DNA of 37,423 bases from CAXMST01 sp032122625 (GCA_032122625.1 JAQBGG010000165.1:1-37423), one strand, 5' to 3'; shown: positions 22,868 to 30,338, numbered from the stretch's first letter. Numbers and translations: made by a program. Notes: generated by a model not told the origin, from the sequence alone.

Positions 22868-23307
22868 CTGCTCACCTCATGACTGCCGGTCGCGAGTGCC
22901 CGGGCGCGGTCCTCGTCGAGTGGCCAGAAGAAGACGATAGCTCCGGAGGCGCCGTGATCCTTGCCAATGATCGGCATCCCGCTGGCGGCAATCTCGTGGT
23001 GCTCGCCCTTGGTCGAGCGGATGTTGAAGTTCGCGTGCGCCGGGCGACCGTCGCGGAGCGCGACCGTCAGGGGCAGCTCAGCCACCGGGATCGGGTTGCC
23101 GTCACCGTCGAATGGGCCGAACGAGCCGATCCATTCTCCGGGCTCCATCCTGCCCATCTCCTCGAACGGGACTCCCAGTAGGGCTCCCGCCGCCTCGTTA
23201 TAAAAGAGCAGCGTGCCGTCGCGGCCGACCAGAAAGGCCGGCGTGGCGATGCTGGTCACCAGGTTTCTGGCGAGAATCAGCTCGAGCGGTTTCTGCGGGC
23301 CCGACAT
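22864..23307 (-). CDS. Single PAS-domain protein
   Basis: This 147-aa protein is essentially one PAS domain: SIATPAFLVGRDGTLLFYNEAAGALLG, seen as ATPAFLVGRDGTLLFYNEAA and ALLGVPFEEM, then WIGSFGPFDGDGNPIP and the C-terminal beta strands GEHHEIAASGMPI and ASGAIVFFWPL. It has no output domain, so it probably acts by binding a partner. No haem or flavin ligand is obvious. The overlap with the MBL hydrolase gene suggests the PAS domain senses a ligand and regulates that enzyme. It is divergent from the GGDEF gene with a 203-bp gap. Confidence 0.85.
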   Translation of the reverse strand: MSGPQKPLELILARNLVTSIATPAFLVGRDGTLLFYNEAAGALLGVPFEEMGRMEPGEWIGSFGPFDGDGNPIPVAELPLTVALRDGRPAHANFNIRSTKGEHHEIAASGMPIIGKDHGASGAIVFFWPLDEDRARALATGSHEVSR

Positions 23308-23510
23308 TGAAGAGGTTCCATTCTTCCACCGATTGCGTCACGTGTCACCAGCGGCAGGGGTGGGTTGGCGGGGTTGATGCGTCGGCCGCCTGCGCAACGC
23401 GTGCTCGGTGGCCGCCTCCGGGGTCGCTGATGGACGATGAGCGAGATCCGCACGGAGGCCCGATTCGGGGGGCTCAAGTGGTCGGCGACCGTGGGCGATA
23501 GAGAACAGGA

Positions 23511-24137
23511 ATGAGCTTGCGCTCGAAGCAAACTGACGTCCTCGAATCCCAGCTGGGCGAAGCGCGGAAACGGATAGCCGAGCTGGAGTCGGAGCTGGCC
23601 CAGACGGCGAGGCGAGATCATCTGACTCAGTGCCTGCTTACGCTCCGGGCTTTCCGCCCGCAGCTGGAGCTCGACGTGCAGCGCGCGCATCGCTATCGAC
23701 GCCCGCTCGGCCTGGTGATCATCGACATCGACGGCTTCCGCGCGATCAACCTCAATCACGGCTACGGGGTCGGCGACACCGTCCTCGTTGCCCTCGCCCA
23801 GGCGATCTCGGATATGACCCGGGCGCACGACCTCGCCTGTCGGATGGGCGGCGATGAGTTCGCGATCCTGCTCCCGGAGACCGGATCAGAGGCGGCGCTG
23901 CAGGCCGGCGAGCGGATTCTGCCCGCCCTGGAGGATCTCCCCGCCGGTCCGATTCGCGGCCTCAGCGTCTCGGTCGGCATCGCCGCGCTGAGACCGAAGC
24001 AGAGTCCCGAGCGACTGCTTGCCTGCGCCCGCAAGGCGCTCGAGCAGGCGCGTGCCGGCGGCGGGGGGAGGGCCGCGGTGTACTCGAGCGATGATCAGGC
24101 CGAGGAGGTGGCGCCCGAGCCGGCCCACGAGATGTGA
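23511..24137 (+). CDS. GGDEF-domain diguanylate cyclase
   Basis: This 208-aa protein has a coiled-coil N-terminus (residues 5-35) followed by a GGDEF domain with the intact motif GGDEF at 113-117. Other features: metal Asp in IDIDGF (Asp72), Asn80, and the guanine-side Asp89 in VGDTVL. The usual FK is FR, a mild change. An inhibitory-site RxxD (Arg104-Asp107) lies five residues before GGDEF, so product inhibition by c-di-GMP is expected. There is no membrane segment. ATG 23511 has AGGA close upstream but no ideal SD. The frame ends just before an HD-GYP relic in the same frame. Confidence 0.87.
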   Translation: MSLRSKQTDVLESQLGEARKRIAELESELAQTARRDHLTQCLLTLRAFRPQLELDVQRAHRYRRPLGLVIIDIDGFRAINLNHGYGVGDTVLVALAQAISDMTRAHDLACRMGGDEFAILLPETGSEAALQAGERILPALEDLPAGPIRGLSVSVGIAALRPKQSPERLLACARKALEQARAGGGGRAAVYSSDDQAEEVAPEPAHEM

Positions 24138-24344
24138 TCTCAGGCCGTGTCGCTAGCGCACGGATCATCCTCGCCGCGACGCCGGCCACACGATGACTTC
24201 GGAGCGTCCTTGCCGGGTCGCAATGTCACAACAGACGCGATCGCAGAGATCAGGCAGAACCCGAGCCCGCAATTCGACGCGACCGTGGCCGAGGCTCTGG
24301 TCGGCTATTTGCACGGTCGCCGCCGGGGCGGCACCGGCCTCTGA
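24138..24344 (+). pseudogene. Truncated, frameshifted remnant of an HD-GYP phosphodiesterase
   Basis: Translation across three frames rebuilds the end of an HD-GYP domain: VSLA (24147), then ARIILAA, then DAGHTMTSERPCRVAMSQ, then DAIAEIRQNPSPQFDATVAEAL, split at the frame changes. Each step fits one missing base: near 24157-24158, 24177-24178 and 24210-24215. HD-GYP proteins typically read AARII..ADA.DAMTSERPYR.A followed by A..EI....G.QFDP.V. The upstream two thirds, including the HD and GYP motifs, are gone. The frame continues directly from the GGDEF stop codon, so it may be the decayed tail of a c-di-GMP enzyme. It cannot encode a working protein. Confidence 0.75.
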
Positions 24345-24357
24345 GCGGTGGCGGCTC

Positions 24358-24507
24358 CTAGGCCTCGAGCTTTCCGATCTTGAAGATCTTCGTGCCGCAG
24401 CTCGGGCACGTGCCCGTGACCGCCGGCCGTCCGTTCTTCATCGTGATCTGCTCTGGATCCTTGATCTCGACCTTCTTGCGCTCCTTGACGCAGTATCCCT
24501 CGGCCAT
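24358..24507 (-). CDS. DUF5679 small zinc-ribbon protein
   Basis: This 49-aa protein matches DUF5679 almost end to end. It starts MAEGYCVKERKKVEIKDPEQ, seen as MAEGYCVKERKK, continues MKNGRPAVTGTCPSCGTKIF and ends KIGKLEA. The CPSC knuckle is present, but the first knuckle has only one Cys (YCVKERKK) where a second Cys would normally be expected, so full zinc coordination may need another ligand. ATG 24507 has GGAGGT 5 nt upstream. The function of the family is not established. The gene is convergent with the HD-GYP relic. Confidence 0.85.
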   Translation of the reverse strand: MAEGYCVKERKKVEIKDPEQITMKNGRPAVTGTCPSCGTKIFKIGKLEA

Positions 24508-24646
24508 TGAGACCTCCTTCTGGGCGCCTCAGCGCCCCGTTGCCGCGGTGATCGCGCTGCACCGCACAACCACCATCGAGCCGAATGTAGTGGGACCGGC
24601 GGACGCCAACGTCACCGTCCCCGCTCGACCGAGAAGTGTGTCGGGG

Positions 24647-25138
24647 TCAGCCGCTGTTGCCGCCGCCACCGGGTGAGCTGCCGCCACTGCCGGAGGAGGA
24701 CTCCAGGTCCGAGACCTGCTGGCGCAGATCCTCGATATCGCCCTCGACCACCTCGAGTCGCTTCTTCTGCTCATCGCTGCTGCTGGCTGCGGCGTCCACC
24801 GAGTCCTGGAGTGCGTCGATCCGCTCACTCAGCGAGTCGATGCTGGCCTGGGCGTCCTCGGCCGCGCTGGCGTCTTTGGCGACTCCGCTGAGCTGTTGCT
24901 CGATCCGCCTCACATCGGCTTTGCTGGCCGAGTTGTCCTGAGCGTCGAGGGCGAGGACGATGGCGACGATTGCCGCCGCCAGAGCCATCACAGCGGCTGC
25001 CGCGCCGATGTAGGTGCGGGTATTGAGCTTGCGGTCGAGCTGCGCCATCGAAGCGGGCTGGCTCTCCGGCTCGACCGGCTGTGTCCCGGTGTTCGGCGGC
25101 TGGCGGCCGGGGTCGGTGGGTGGGTTGGACGACTCCAC
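24647..25138 (-). CDS. Single-pass membrane protein with coiled coil, unknown function
   Basis: This 163-aa protein has a Pro/Gln-rich cytoplasmic N-terminus (residues 1-40), a membrane helix at about 43-65 (YIGAAAAVMALAAAIVAIVLAL) and an extracytoplasmic coiled coil (about 75-140). It ends with a Ser/Gly/Pro-rich tail (SSGSGGSSPGGGG). GTG 25138 has AGGAGA 7 nt upstream, which fixes the start. It follows the rhodanese gene by 10 nt, so they share an mRNA. I do not recognise a family. Confidence 0.72.
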   Translation of the reverse strand: MESSNPPTDPGRQPPNTGTQPVEPESQPASMAQLDRKLNTRTYIGAAAAVMALAAAIVAIVLALDAQDNSASKADVRRIEQQLSGVAKDASAAEDAQASIDSLSERIDALQDSVDAAASSSDEQKKRLEVVEGDIEDLRQQVSDLESSSGSGGSSPGGGGNSG

Positions 25139-25148
25139 TCGAGCTCTC

Positions 25149-25514
25149 CTAGCTGTTGTCGTGGCGAGGGTGGGCGACCTCACCGTCGGGCGGATCGATC
25201 GGCAGGCCCTTCTCGACCCAAGCCTCGAGGCCCCCCTCCAGGTTGAGGGCGTTGAGCCCGGACGCGCGGAGGGCGGCAGTGGCCATCGCCGAACGACCGC
25301 CGCTGCGGCAGCTGAGGATCACCGGTCGGTCACGAGCAATCGTCTCCGCACGCTCAGGGAGTCGCTCCAGCGGCATATGGGTGGCGCCGGCGATGCGGCC
25401 GGCCTGCCACTCGTAGTCCTGGCGGACGTCGATCAACTGCGCCTCGCCGGACTCGAGCAGCTCGGCGGCTCGCTCCGGGCTGACGGCGGTCTCGTTCGAA
25501 GCCTCTTCGCTCAT
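25149..25514 (-). CDS. Rhodanese-domain protein
   Basis: This 121-aa single-domain rhodanese has the active-site loop CRSGGRS with Cys69. Its N-terminal motif AQLIDVRQDYEWQAGRIAGATHMPL (seen in parts IDVRQDYEWQ and GRIAGATHMPLE) is typical. It should transfer sulfur from a persulfide on Cys69 to an acceptor. ATG 25514 has TATCCT 6 nt upstream, a leaderless arrangement. No sulfur-metabolism gene is next to it; the partner is the downstream membrane coiled-coil protein. It is divergent from the thiolase gene (93-bp gap). Confidence 0.92.
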   Translation of the reverse strand: MSEEASNETAVSPERAAELLESGEAQLIDVRQDYEWQAGRIAGATHMPLERLPERAETIARDRPVILSCRSGGRSAMATAALRASGLNALNLEGGLEAWVEKGLPIDPPDGEVAHPRHDNS

Positions 25515-25520
25515 GCCGCG

Positions 25521-25526
25521 AGGATA
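25521..25526 (-). promoter_or_regulatory. Putative -10 element of the rhodanese gene
   Basis: TATCCT on the minus strand with a 6-nt spacer (CGCGGC) to ATG 25514. Confidence 0.5.
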
Positions 25527-25607
25527 GGGCCTGCGGCGAGCGAGCGCTCCGCATAGCATTGGCGTTGGTTCCCGGAACAAACTTTTCGCCAATCCAAGGA
25601 GAAACCA

Positions 25608-26777
25608 ATGCCTGAAGCAGTAATCGTCGACACCCTCCGCTCGCCGATCGGTCGTGCCTTCAAGGGTTCTCTCGCCCAGCTCCGCCCCGAGGAGACCGGC
25701 GCTTTCGTGATCGACAAGCTCCTCGAACGCAACCCCGATCTCGACCCCAACCTCGTCCAGGACGTCATCTGTGGCGTTGGCATGCCGCAGGGTCTGCAGG
25801 CATTCAACATCGCCCGCGCGATGGTCCTGCTCAGCGAAAACCTGCCGGAGACAACTACGGGTGTCACAGTCAGCCGCTACTGCGCCTCCTCGCTCGACGC
25901 CCTCCGTCACGCCTCAAACGCGATCAAGAACGGCGAGGGTGACGCCTACGTCGCCGCCGGCGTCGAGTTCGTCAGCAGGTTCAACGAGCGTACGGAGGTC
26001 GCTGGAGCCGCCGATCGCAACGAGCGCCTGACGGGCGCTCATGAGGGCTACCCCAACATGTACATCGACATGGGCGACACCGCCGTCAACGTCGCCAAGA
26101 AGTACGGCGTCAAGCGTGAGGACATGGACGACTACGCGCTGCGCTCCCAGCATCTCGCCGTCGAGTCCCAGGACAACGGCTTCTTCGAGCGCGAGATCGT
26201 GCCGCTCGCCGGGCCGGACGGCAGTGAGATCACCGCCGACGACGGCCCGCGCCGCGACGCCGGCGACATGCGCGAAAAGCTCGGCAGCCTCGCCGAGGCG
26301 TTCGAGGGTGGCGGAGGGGTCACCGCCGGCAACTCCTGCCCGCTCAACGACGGCGCCGCGGCGGTGCTGGTGATGAGCGATACCAAGGCCCGCGAGCTGG
26401 GTCTGAAGCCGCGAGCGCGGATCATCACCGCCGCCACGGAGGGCAACAACCCCGAGTTCATGGGCGTCGCTCCGATCGGCGCGGTCAAGAAGGTCCTCGA
26501 CCGGGCCGGGATGACGATCGGCGACATAGACCAGGTTGAGCTCAACGAGGCGTTCGCCGCTCAGGTGATCCCGATCATGGACGAGTGCGACATCCCGCTC
26601 GAGAAGCTCAACACCCACGGCGGTGCGATCGCTCTCGGTCACCCCTTCGGGATGACCGGCGTCCGAATCATGGGCACCTTGCTGAACGGCATGGAGACCG
26701 ACGACAACTCCGTCGGCCTCGAGACGATGTGCGTCGCCGGGGGGCAGGGCGAAGCAATGATCGTTGAGCGCCTCTAG
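25608..26777 (+). CDS. Acetyl-CoA acyltransferase (thiolase)
   Basis: This 389-aa protein is a thiolase that cleaves or forms beta-ketoacyl-CoA. The catalytic triad is visible: acyl-carrying Cys92 in SRYCASSLDA, His345 in ALGHPFGMTG and Cys375 in MCVAGGQGEAM. The start VIVDTLRSPIG and the C-terminal GGQGEA are family hallmarks. AAGGAG lies 7 nt before ATG 25608, a classic ribosome-binding site, in contrast to its leaderless neighbours. The FadA and AtoB roles cannot be separated by eye. It is followed by a glutamine amidotransferase in the same direction, with no FadB partner nearby. Confidence 0.94.
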   Translation: MPEAVIVDTLRSPIGRAFKGSLAQLRPEETGAFVIDKLLERNPDLDPNLVQDVICGVGMPQGLQAFNIARAMVLLSENLPETTTGVTVSRYCASSLDALRHASNAIKNGEGDAYVAAGVEFVSRFNERTEVAGAADRNERLTGAHEGYPNMYIDMGDTAVNVAKKYGVKREDMDDYALRSQHLAVESQDNGFFEREIVPLAGPDGSEITADDGPRRDAGDMREKLGSLAEAFEGGGGVTAGNSCPLNDGAAAVLVMSDTKARELGLKPRARIITAATEGNNPEFMGVAPIGAVKKVLDRAGMTIGDIDQVELNEAFAAQVIPIMDECDIPLEKLNTHGGAIALGHPFGMTGVRIMGTLLNGMETDDNSVGLETMCVAGGQGEAMIVERL

Positions 26778-26795
26778 GGCTGGTTGCAGTGGCCC

Positions 26796-27500
26796 GTGGC
26801 GGTGCTCGCCTGCATTCACCATCTCGAGCGGCCCTCGCTCGGGCTTGCGGAGGAGCCGCTGCGCCGGGCGGGGTTGGAGCTCGACCAGCGCGACCTGCGG
26901 GCCGGAGATCCGCTGCCCGAGCCCGGGAGCTTTGACGGGTTGCTGACGCTCGGCGGTGAGCAATCCCTGCGCGAGACCGACCGCTATCCCTATCTCGGCG
27001 AGGAACTCGAACTACTCCAGGACGCGGTTGCGGACGCCGTGCCGACGCTTGGCATCTGCCTCGGTGGGCAGCTCCTGGCGCGCGCTCACGGCGCCGTGAT
27101 CGAGCAGTTGCCGAGGCGCGTGATCGGCTGGCCCGAGGTCGGGCGAACCGCGGTCGGGGCGGAGGATCCGCTGTTCGCCGGCCTGCCCGGCGTGATCGCC
27201 GCCCTGCACTGGAACGAGGACTGCTTCACGGTCCCCGACGGCGCCGTCGAGTTGCTCTCGCGCTCGGATCTCGGCGGCGAGGCCTTCCGGCTCGGGGATC
27301 GGGCCTGGGGGCTGCAGTTCCACCCGGAGGCCGACGAGTCGATCCTCGACGGCTGGTACGCCCGCCCGGAGGTGCTCGAGCAGGCCGCAATCGCCGAGCG
27401 CGATGGCAGGGCCGCCGACGAGCAGCGGATGCCGGGGCAACGGCTGCTTGCGGAGGCCCTCTTCGGGGCTTTCGCTCGACTGGTCGGCCGCTCGACCTAG
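26796..27500 (+). CDS. Class I glutamine amidotransferase-like protein
   Basis: This 234-aa protein is a stand-alone GATase1 domain. The nucleophile elbow is GICLGGQ with Cys88 and the His/Glu pair is in LQFHPEAD. The region FDGLLTLGGEQS replaces the usual D.lIl.GG.gs. I chose GTG 26796, which places the beta strand VAVLACIHHLE at the N-terminus; TTG 26784 would add four residues and cannot be excluded. It starts 18 nt after the thiolase stop without a clear SD. Its acceptor (a synthetase or, as in gamma-glutamyl hydrolases, water) is unknown. The last 4 nt overlap the convergent cyclase-like gene. Confidence 0.86.
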   Translation: MAVLACIHHLERPSLGLAEEPLRRAGLELDQRDLRAGDPLPEPGSFDGLLTLGGEQSLRETDRYPYLGEELELLQDAVADAVPTLGICLGGQLLARAHGAVIEQLPRRVIGWPEVGRTAVGAEDPLFAGLPGVIAALHWNEDCFTVPDGAVELLSRSDLGGEAFRLGDRAWGLQFHPEADESILDGWYARPEVLEQAAIAERDGRAADEQRMPGQRLLAEALFGAFARLVGRST

Positions 27501-28003
27501 ACCTCGGCGACCGCCCGGCTCGTCGCCGCGCCGATCGCAGCGTACTCCCATCGGGGTGCGGCGCCGATCGCGCCGGCTAAAGCCGGGCCCGAGCGTACCG
27601 CGGTGCTGATCTCGAGCGGGCCGGCGCCGCGCTCGGCGAGCTCGAGATTGACGGTCGCCACCGAAAGCCCGGTGATCTCGGCCTCGGCCTCGGTTGCCCG
27701 CTCGCGGTGGTCATCGGTTGCGATCGGCGCGCCGAACACGGCGAGCGCCCCGTCCCCTGGGAACGACATCAGCGTGCCGTCGCGAGCGAGGATCGCGCGG
27801 GCGATCGCGGCAAGCAGCAGGTTGAGGCTGTCGAGGGCGGCTTCGGGATCGGCCTCGGCCAGCGCTCGGAAGTCGGCGACGTCGCAGCAAAGCACGCTGA
27901 CCTCCAGCCGGCGGCCGCGGAGCAGGTCCTCAGGGCTGGCGAGCACCGCGTCCGCGGTCGCCGGTGAGAGGAACTGCAGCAGCTGTTCGCGAGGCAGGCG
28001 CAT
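27497..28003 (-). CDS. Degenerate class III nucleotidyl cyclase-like domain
   Basis: This 168-aa protein has the fold pattern of an adenylate/guanylate cyclase: VSVLCCDVADFRALAE, then a long helix, then FPGDGALAVFGAP, a DDHRERAT segment and AIGAAPRWEYAAIG. Metal ligands Asp41 and Asp84 are present. Other catalytic residues are missing: the substrate Lys before the second Asp is Ser80, and the transition-state Asn and Arg of the usual VNLAARLE are Ser162 and Glu167 or absent, with the protein ending at Val168. It is therefore probably a nucleotide-binding or regulatory domain. It starts 6 nt after the LhgO gene in the same operon. Confidence 0.8.
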   Translation of the reverse strand: MRLPREQLLQFLSPATADAVLASPEDLLRGRRLEVSVLCCDVADFRALAEADPEAALDSLNLLLAAIARAILARDGTLMSFPGDGALAVFGAPIATDDHRERATEAEAEITGLSVATVNLELAERGAGPLEISTAVRSGPALAGAIGAAPRWEYAAIGAATSRAVAEV

Positions 28004-28009
28004 CAGCTC

Positions 28010-29227
28010 TCACCCGAGCGAATCGAGGCGGTCGCAGATCTCCTCGGCGAGGGCGAGCGAGGCGGTTGCAGCGGGGGAGGGGGCGTTGCGGACATGGACG
28101 GTCGCCCCAGTCTCGCTGACGACGAAGTCGTCGATGAGCGTCCCGTCGCGCGCGACGGCCTGGGCGCGGACGCCGCTGGGTGGGCTGCGCTCGACGTCGG
28201 AGACCGTGAGCTCGGGCAGGTACCGGCGGCACTCCCCGACGAACGAGCGGACGCTCGTCGCGTGGGCGATCTCCGCCAGGCCGGTCCGCCAGAAGTCGCG
28301 GAACAGGCGCCAGGTGCCGGGCCAGGCGAGGCTCTGGGCGAGGTCTCGGGCGCGCACCGTGCTGGGGCTGTAGGCGTCCCGGGCCGCTGCGATCAGCGCC
28401 GTCGGACCGAGCAGCACCTCTCCCGCCGGGTTACGGGTCAGGTGCATCCCGAGAAAAGGGAGGTCCGGGTCGGGGACGGGATAGATGCTGGCTTTGACGA
28501 GATCGGCACGGCCGTCGCGCAGGCGCAGATAGGAACCGCGGAAGGGGACGATACGGGGGTCGGGCTCGGCCCCGGCTGCAACCGCGATGCGATCCGCCCA
28601 GGGCCCCGCGCAGACGACTGCCCGCCGCGATGCAGTCGTGCCCCGGCTGTGTGCGATGACGACGCCTTTGCCGCTCTCGCTCAGGTCCGAGACCTCGCAG
28701 TCGTAGAACAGCTCGGCACCACCGGTGCGGAGATCCTCGGCGTAGGCGCGGGCCACGGTCGAGAAATCGACCACCCCCGTGCTCGGCGAGTGCAGCGCGG
28801 CGATCCCGGCCGCATGCGGCTCGATCTCGTGCAGGCGTTCGGGGTCGATGCGCTCGCATCCGGGAACCCCGTTCGCGGTCGCGCGGCGCTGCAGCTCTTC
28901 CAGTCGCGGCAGCTCGTCCTCGTCGGTCGCGACGATCACCTTGCCGTCGCGGCGGGCATCGATGCGGCGCTCGGCGCAGTAGCCGTAGAGGCGGGTGGCG
29001 CCCCTGACGCAGAGTCGCGCCTTCAGCGACCCGGGCTTGTAGTAGATCCCGGCGTGAATGACCCCGCTGGAGTGACCGGTCTGGTGCTGCGCCGGGCCCG
29101 CCTCACGCTCGAGCACGATCAACTCGGCGTCGGGGTGGCGCAGCTGCAACTCCCGCGCCGTCGCGAGCCCCACGATCCCCGCGCCGATCACGCAGATGTC
29201 AGCGCCGTTCGGTGGCCGCTCGCTCAT
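28010..29227 (-). CDS. lhgO: L-2-hydroxyglutarate oxidase-type FAD protein
   Basis: This 405-aa FAD-dependent oxidoreductase belongs to the DAO family, LhgO/L2HGDH branch. The FAD site GAGIVG is at residues 15-20, followed by ELIVLERE, and the diagnostic TGHSSGVIHAGIYYKPGS is present. Other matches are GVVDFSTVARAYAED and VCAGPWADRIA. LhgO-type enzymes oxidise L-2-hydroxyglutarate to 2-oxoglutarate using the quinone pool or oxygen. ATG 29227 follows TAGCGT by 7 nt, so the mRNA is probably leaderless. The -35 region lies in a large palindrome (29249-29295), which suggests repression or activation there. The cyclase-like gene follows 6 nt after its stop. Confidence 0.9.
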   Translation of the reverse strand: MSERPPNGADICVIGAGIVGLATARELQLRHPDAELIVLEREAGPAQHQTGHSSGVIHAGIYYKPGSLKARLCVRGATRLYGYCAERRIDARRDGKVIVATDEDELPRLEELQRRATANGVPGCERIDPERLHEIEPHAAGIAALHSPSTGVVDFSTVARAYAEDLRTGGAELFYDCEVSDLSESGKGVVIAHSRGTTASRRAVVCAGPWADRIAVAAGAEPDPRIVPFRGSYLRLRDGRADLVKASIYPVPDPDLPFLGMHLTRNPAGEVLLGPTALIAAARDAYSPSTVRARDLAQSLAWPGTWRLFRDFWRTGLAEIAHATSVRSFVGECRRYLPELTVSDVERSPPSGVRAQAVARDGTLIDDFVVSETGATVHVRNAPSPAATASLALAEEICDRLDSLG

Positions 29228-29234
29228 CGCCGGA

Positions 29235-29240
29235 ACGCTA
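29235..29240 (-). promoter_or_regulatory. Putative -10 element of lhgO
   Basis: TAGCGT on the minus strand, 7 nt before ATG 29227. The -35 position (about 29257-29263) falls inside the palindrome at 29249-29295. Confidence 0.5.
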
Positions 29241-29248
29241 GATCACCC

Positions 29249-29295
29249 GCGACTGTCGAGTTTTCCCTGACTGTCAGGGGTTACTCGACAGTCGC
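29249..29295. promoter_or_regulatory. Nested palindromic operator-like element
   Basis: Two inverted repeats share one centre at 29272: outer 13-bp perfect arms (29249-29261 and 29283-29295) and inner 7-bp arms (CCCTGAC 29265-29271 and GTCAGGG 29273-29279). Within them the short motif GAC(T/A)GTC occurs three times at 29251, 29269 and 29287, exactly 18 bp apart. It lies between the divergent lhgO and DNA ligase genes and covers the lhgO -35 region. It has the form of a cooperative operator. A cruciform or transcript hairpin is also possible; it lacks a T-tract, and it lies upstream of both genes and not at an end. Confidence 0.8.
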
Positions 29296-29344
29296 ACCCG
29301 GGCACTCGGCGCTCACGCCGCCTTCGGACGGTACGTGCGGCTGA

Positions 29345-29350
29345 TTGAAT
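29345..29350 (+). promoter_or_regulatory. Putative -10 element of the DNA ligase gene
   Basis: TTGAAT followed by 7 nt and GTG 29358. It does not start with TA, but the spacing and absence of an SD fit the leaderless pattern. Confidence 0.4.
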
Positions 29351-29357
29351 CCCCGGC

Positions 29358-30338
29358 GTGTCGCTGAAGCCGCCGATCAAGCCGCAACTGGCCCGCTCGC
29401 GGAAGACTCTGCCCGATGGCGATGGCTACGCCTACGAGCCCAAGTACGACGGCTTTCGCGCGATCGTCTTCGTTGACGGGGCGGAGAGCTACGTGCAGTC
29501 GCGGGGCGGCAAGCCTTTGAGCCGCTATTTCCCCGAGCTCGAGTTCCCGGCCGGTCGCTATGTGGTCGATGGTGAGCTGGTGATCCTCGACGAAACCGGC
29601 CGAGAGGTCTTCGACGCGTTGCAGGCCCGCATTCACCCGGCGGAGTCGCGGATCAAGAGGCTGGCGGAGGAGACCCCCGCCCGCTTCCGGGTCTTCGACA
29701 TTCTCGCGCTCGGCGACGAGGGGCAGATGGGCCGCCCGTTCAGCGAGCGCCGCGCCGCCCTGGTCGAGTTGATCAGAGGCTTTGAGGCCGCCGCCGAGGA
29801 GGGCCCGGGCGGCTGGACCGCGGCCTCGATCGAGCTTACGCCGCTGACGCTTGATCCTGAGGCGGCCGGGCCCTGGCTCGAGCACGGCGAGGGCGTGATC
29901 GCCAAGGAGCTCGCTGCTCCGTATCTGCCCGGCGACCGCACGGGGATGGCGAAGATCAAGCGCCTGCGGACGATTGACGCGGTCGTCGTCGGTTGGCGGC
30001 CGGGCAAGGAGAAGGGCACCGTCGGCTCGCTGATCCTCGGCCTCTACGACGACGAAGAGTTGCGCGTCGTCGGTCACACCTCGGGCCTCAAGGCCAAGGA
30101 GAAGCGTGAGCTCGTCGACAAGCTCGCTCCCTATGAGACCGGTGAGCGCGGCTCGGCCGAGCCGAGCCGCTGGGCCGCCGACCGCGACCTCGAGTGGGTA
30201 TCGCTGCGGCCCGAGTTGGTCCTCGAGGTCAGCTTCGACCACGTCGCCGCCGGCCGCATCCGCCACGGCTCGAAGATCCTCCGCTGGCGCGATGACCGCG
30301 ACCCCGAGTCCTGCACCTTCGACCAGCTCGATCAGTAG
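29358..30338 (+). CDS. ATP-dependent DNA ligase (LigC/LigD ligase-domain type)
   Basis: This 326-aa protein is an ATP-dependent DNA ligase with a nucleotidyltransferase domain and an OB fold. The adenylated Lys29 is in EPKYDGFRA (motif I). Further motifs are YVVDGELVILDE (III region), RFRVFDILAL (IIIa), EGVIAKE (IV) and MAKIKRLRT (V). The OB part contains VGWRPGKEKGTVGSLILGLYDDEEL, seen in pieces VVGWRPGKEKG and SLILGLYDD, and RPELVLEVSFDHV. It lacks polymerase and nuclease domains, so it resembles mycobacterial LigC or the ligase module of LigD. A LigD-type polymerase gene lies 3.7 kb away, but no Ku gene is in the window. GTG 29358 is chosen from the promoter spacing. Confidence 0.92.
   Translation: MSLKPPIKPQLARSRKTLPDGDGYAYEPKYDGFRAIVFVDGAESYVQSRGGKPLSRYFPELEFPAGRYVVDGELVILDETGREVFDALQARIHPAESRIKRLAEETPARFRVFDILALGDEGQMGRPFSERRAALVELIRGFEAAAEEGPGGWTAASIELTPLTLDPEAAGPWLEHGEGVIAKELAAPYLPGDRTGMAKIKRLRTIDAVVVGWRPGKEKGTVGSLILGLYDDEELRVVGHTSGLKAKEKRELVDKLAPYETGERGSAEPSRWAADRDLEWVSLRPELVLEVSFDHVAAGRIRHGSKILRWRDDRDPESCTFDQLDQ

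Noticed and set aside
23497..23502. GATAGA as a leaderless -10 for the GGDEF gene
   Set aside because: It lacks the final T and an AGGA sits directly before the ATG, so the evidence does not decide between leaderless and short-leader starts.
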